NCBI GenBank assembly: GCA_020026175.1
Contig: JAHHQV010000005.1
Location: 1-64,000 of the forward strand
From: Phocaeicola sp.
Lineage (GTDB): Bacteria > Bacteroidota > Bacteroidia > Bacteroidales > Bacteroidaceae
Direction: 5' to 3'
DNA: 64,000 nucleotides
Part shown: piece after piece, positions 63,852-64,000 of the stretch
Numbering within the stretch: position 1 is the first letter of the stretch
How the letters are laid out: each line of letters starts with the position of its first letter
The notes under the pieces: generated by a model
Told to the model about the DNA's origin: nothing
What the model saw: only the letters and a program-made list of their open reading frames with translations
The model's database searches: none
Translations under genes and position numbers: made by a program

Positions 63852-64000
63852 TTATTTAGAGTGAGAATACTGTTCTATTTCTGATTCCACTTCACTTTCA
63901 TCCAAGCTATCCCATTCTATCGGTTTGAATTTTTCCTGCAACCACTCAAATACAACGAACAACACCGGTACTATGAAAATCTGCAGAATCATACCTATAA
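63852..64000 (-). CDS. RND efflux permease, C-terminal fragment cut by window edge
   Basis: The minus-strand frame open to the window end reads IGMILQIFIVPVLFVVFEWL, the last membrane helix of AcrB/MexB-type pumps, followed by a charged tail ending EQYSHSK and TAA at 63852. Only about 48 residues are visible. Confidence 0.85.
   Translation of the reverse strand, partial: IGMILQIFIVPVLFVVFEWLQEKFKPIEWDSLDESEVESEIEQYSHSK

Noticed and set aside
1..64000. tRNA, rRNA or known riboswitch
   Set aside because: Scanning the gaps showed no cloverleaf, no rRNA-like sequence and no riboswitch core I could recognise; a covariance-model search would settle this.

Overview
The window is AT-rich chromosomal DNA from a member of the Bacteroidales, most likely Bacteroidaceae (Bacteroides/Phocaeicola-like). 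Supporting marks are a SusC/SusD pair with an ECF sigma factor and FecR anti-sigma factor, S1 sulfatases, an M60-like peptidase with BACON-type domains, a NigD-like lipoprotein, DUF4827 and DUF2023 proteins, and many promoters with the Bacteroidetes -7 box TAnnTTTG. No rRNA, tRNA, CRISPR array, transposase or phage gene was recognised. Both edges cut genes: a TPR protein on the left and an RND efflux pump on the right.

Layout. 1-9 kb: end of a TPR protein, then a minus-strand operon rpe-comEC-DHH phosphoesterase-DUF4827-glmM, then an ECF sigma factor overlapping a membrane-anchored beta-barrel protein that may be its anti-sigma factor. A NigD-like gene diverges from the sigma gene across a symmetric promoter region. 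10-20.6 kb: housekeeping operons (tsaC/sua5-clc-fmt; trmB-mrp; ilvE with two tandem TM2 genes and a DUF2752 gene; S8 peptidase-xseA-xseB). 20.9-26.6 kb: an accessory stretch with a TonB-C/WG-repeat secreted protein, an orphan secreted protein, a nonsense-interrupted lipoprotein gene, a 20-bp-arm inverted repeat, DUF2023-fldA, and a segment bounded by two identical 125-bp direct repeats. That segment carries a beta-barrel gene and a decayed gene. 26.6-45.5 kb: a polysaccharide utilization locus (PUL). 45.6-64 kb: cytidylate kinase-like protein, thrA behind a candidate leader peptide, a GNAT-QueH fusion, rfbB, a phosphodiesterase, a degenerate metallopeptidase-like protein, recA, bcp, a saccharopine-dehydrogenase-family enzyme, a META protein, an MBOAT/SGNH acetylation cassette, an LpxA-like gene and an RND efflux operon.

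The PUL is the main accessory system. In transcription order it holds ECF sigma, FecR, SusC with an N-terminal STN signalling domain, SusD, a 973-residue M60-like lipoprotein and four serine-type sulfatases; a GH2 glycosidase diverges from the sigma gene. The parts predict sensing of a host glycan through SusC-FecR-sigma, desulfation, peptide-backbone cleavage and trimming of exposed sugars. Sulfated mucin-type O-glycoprotein is the best guess for substrate. This is inferred from family content; no substrate can be read directly.
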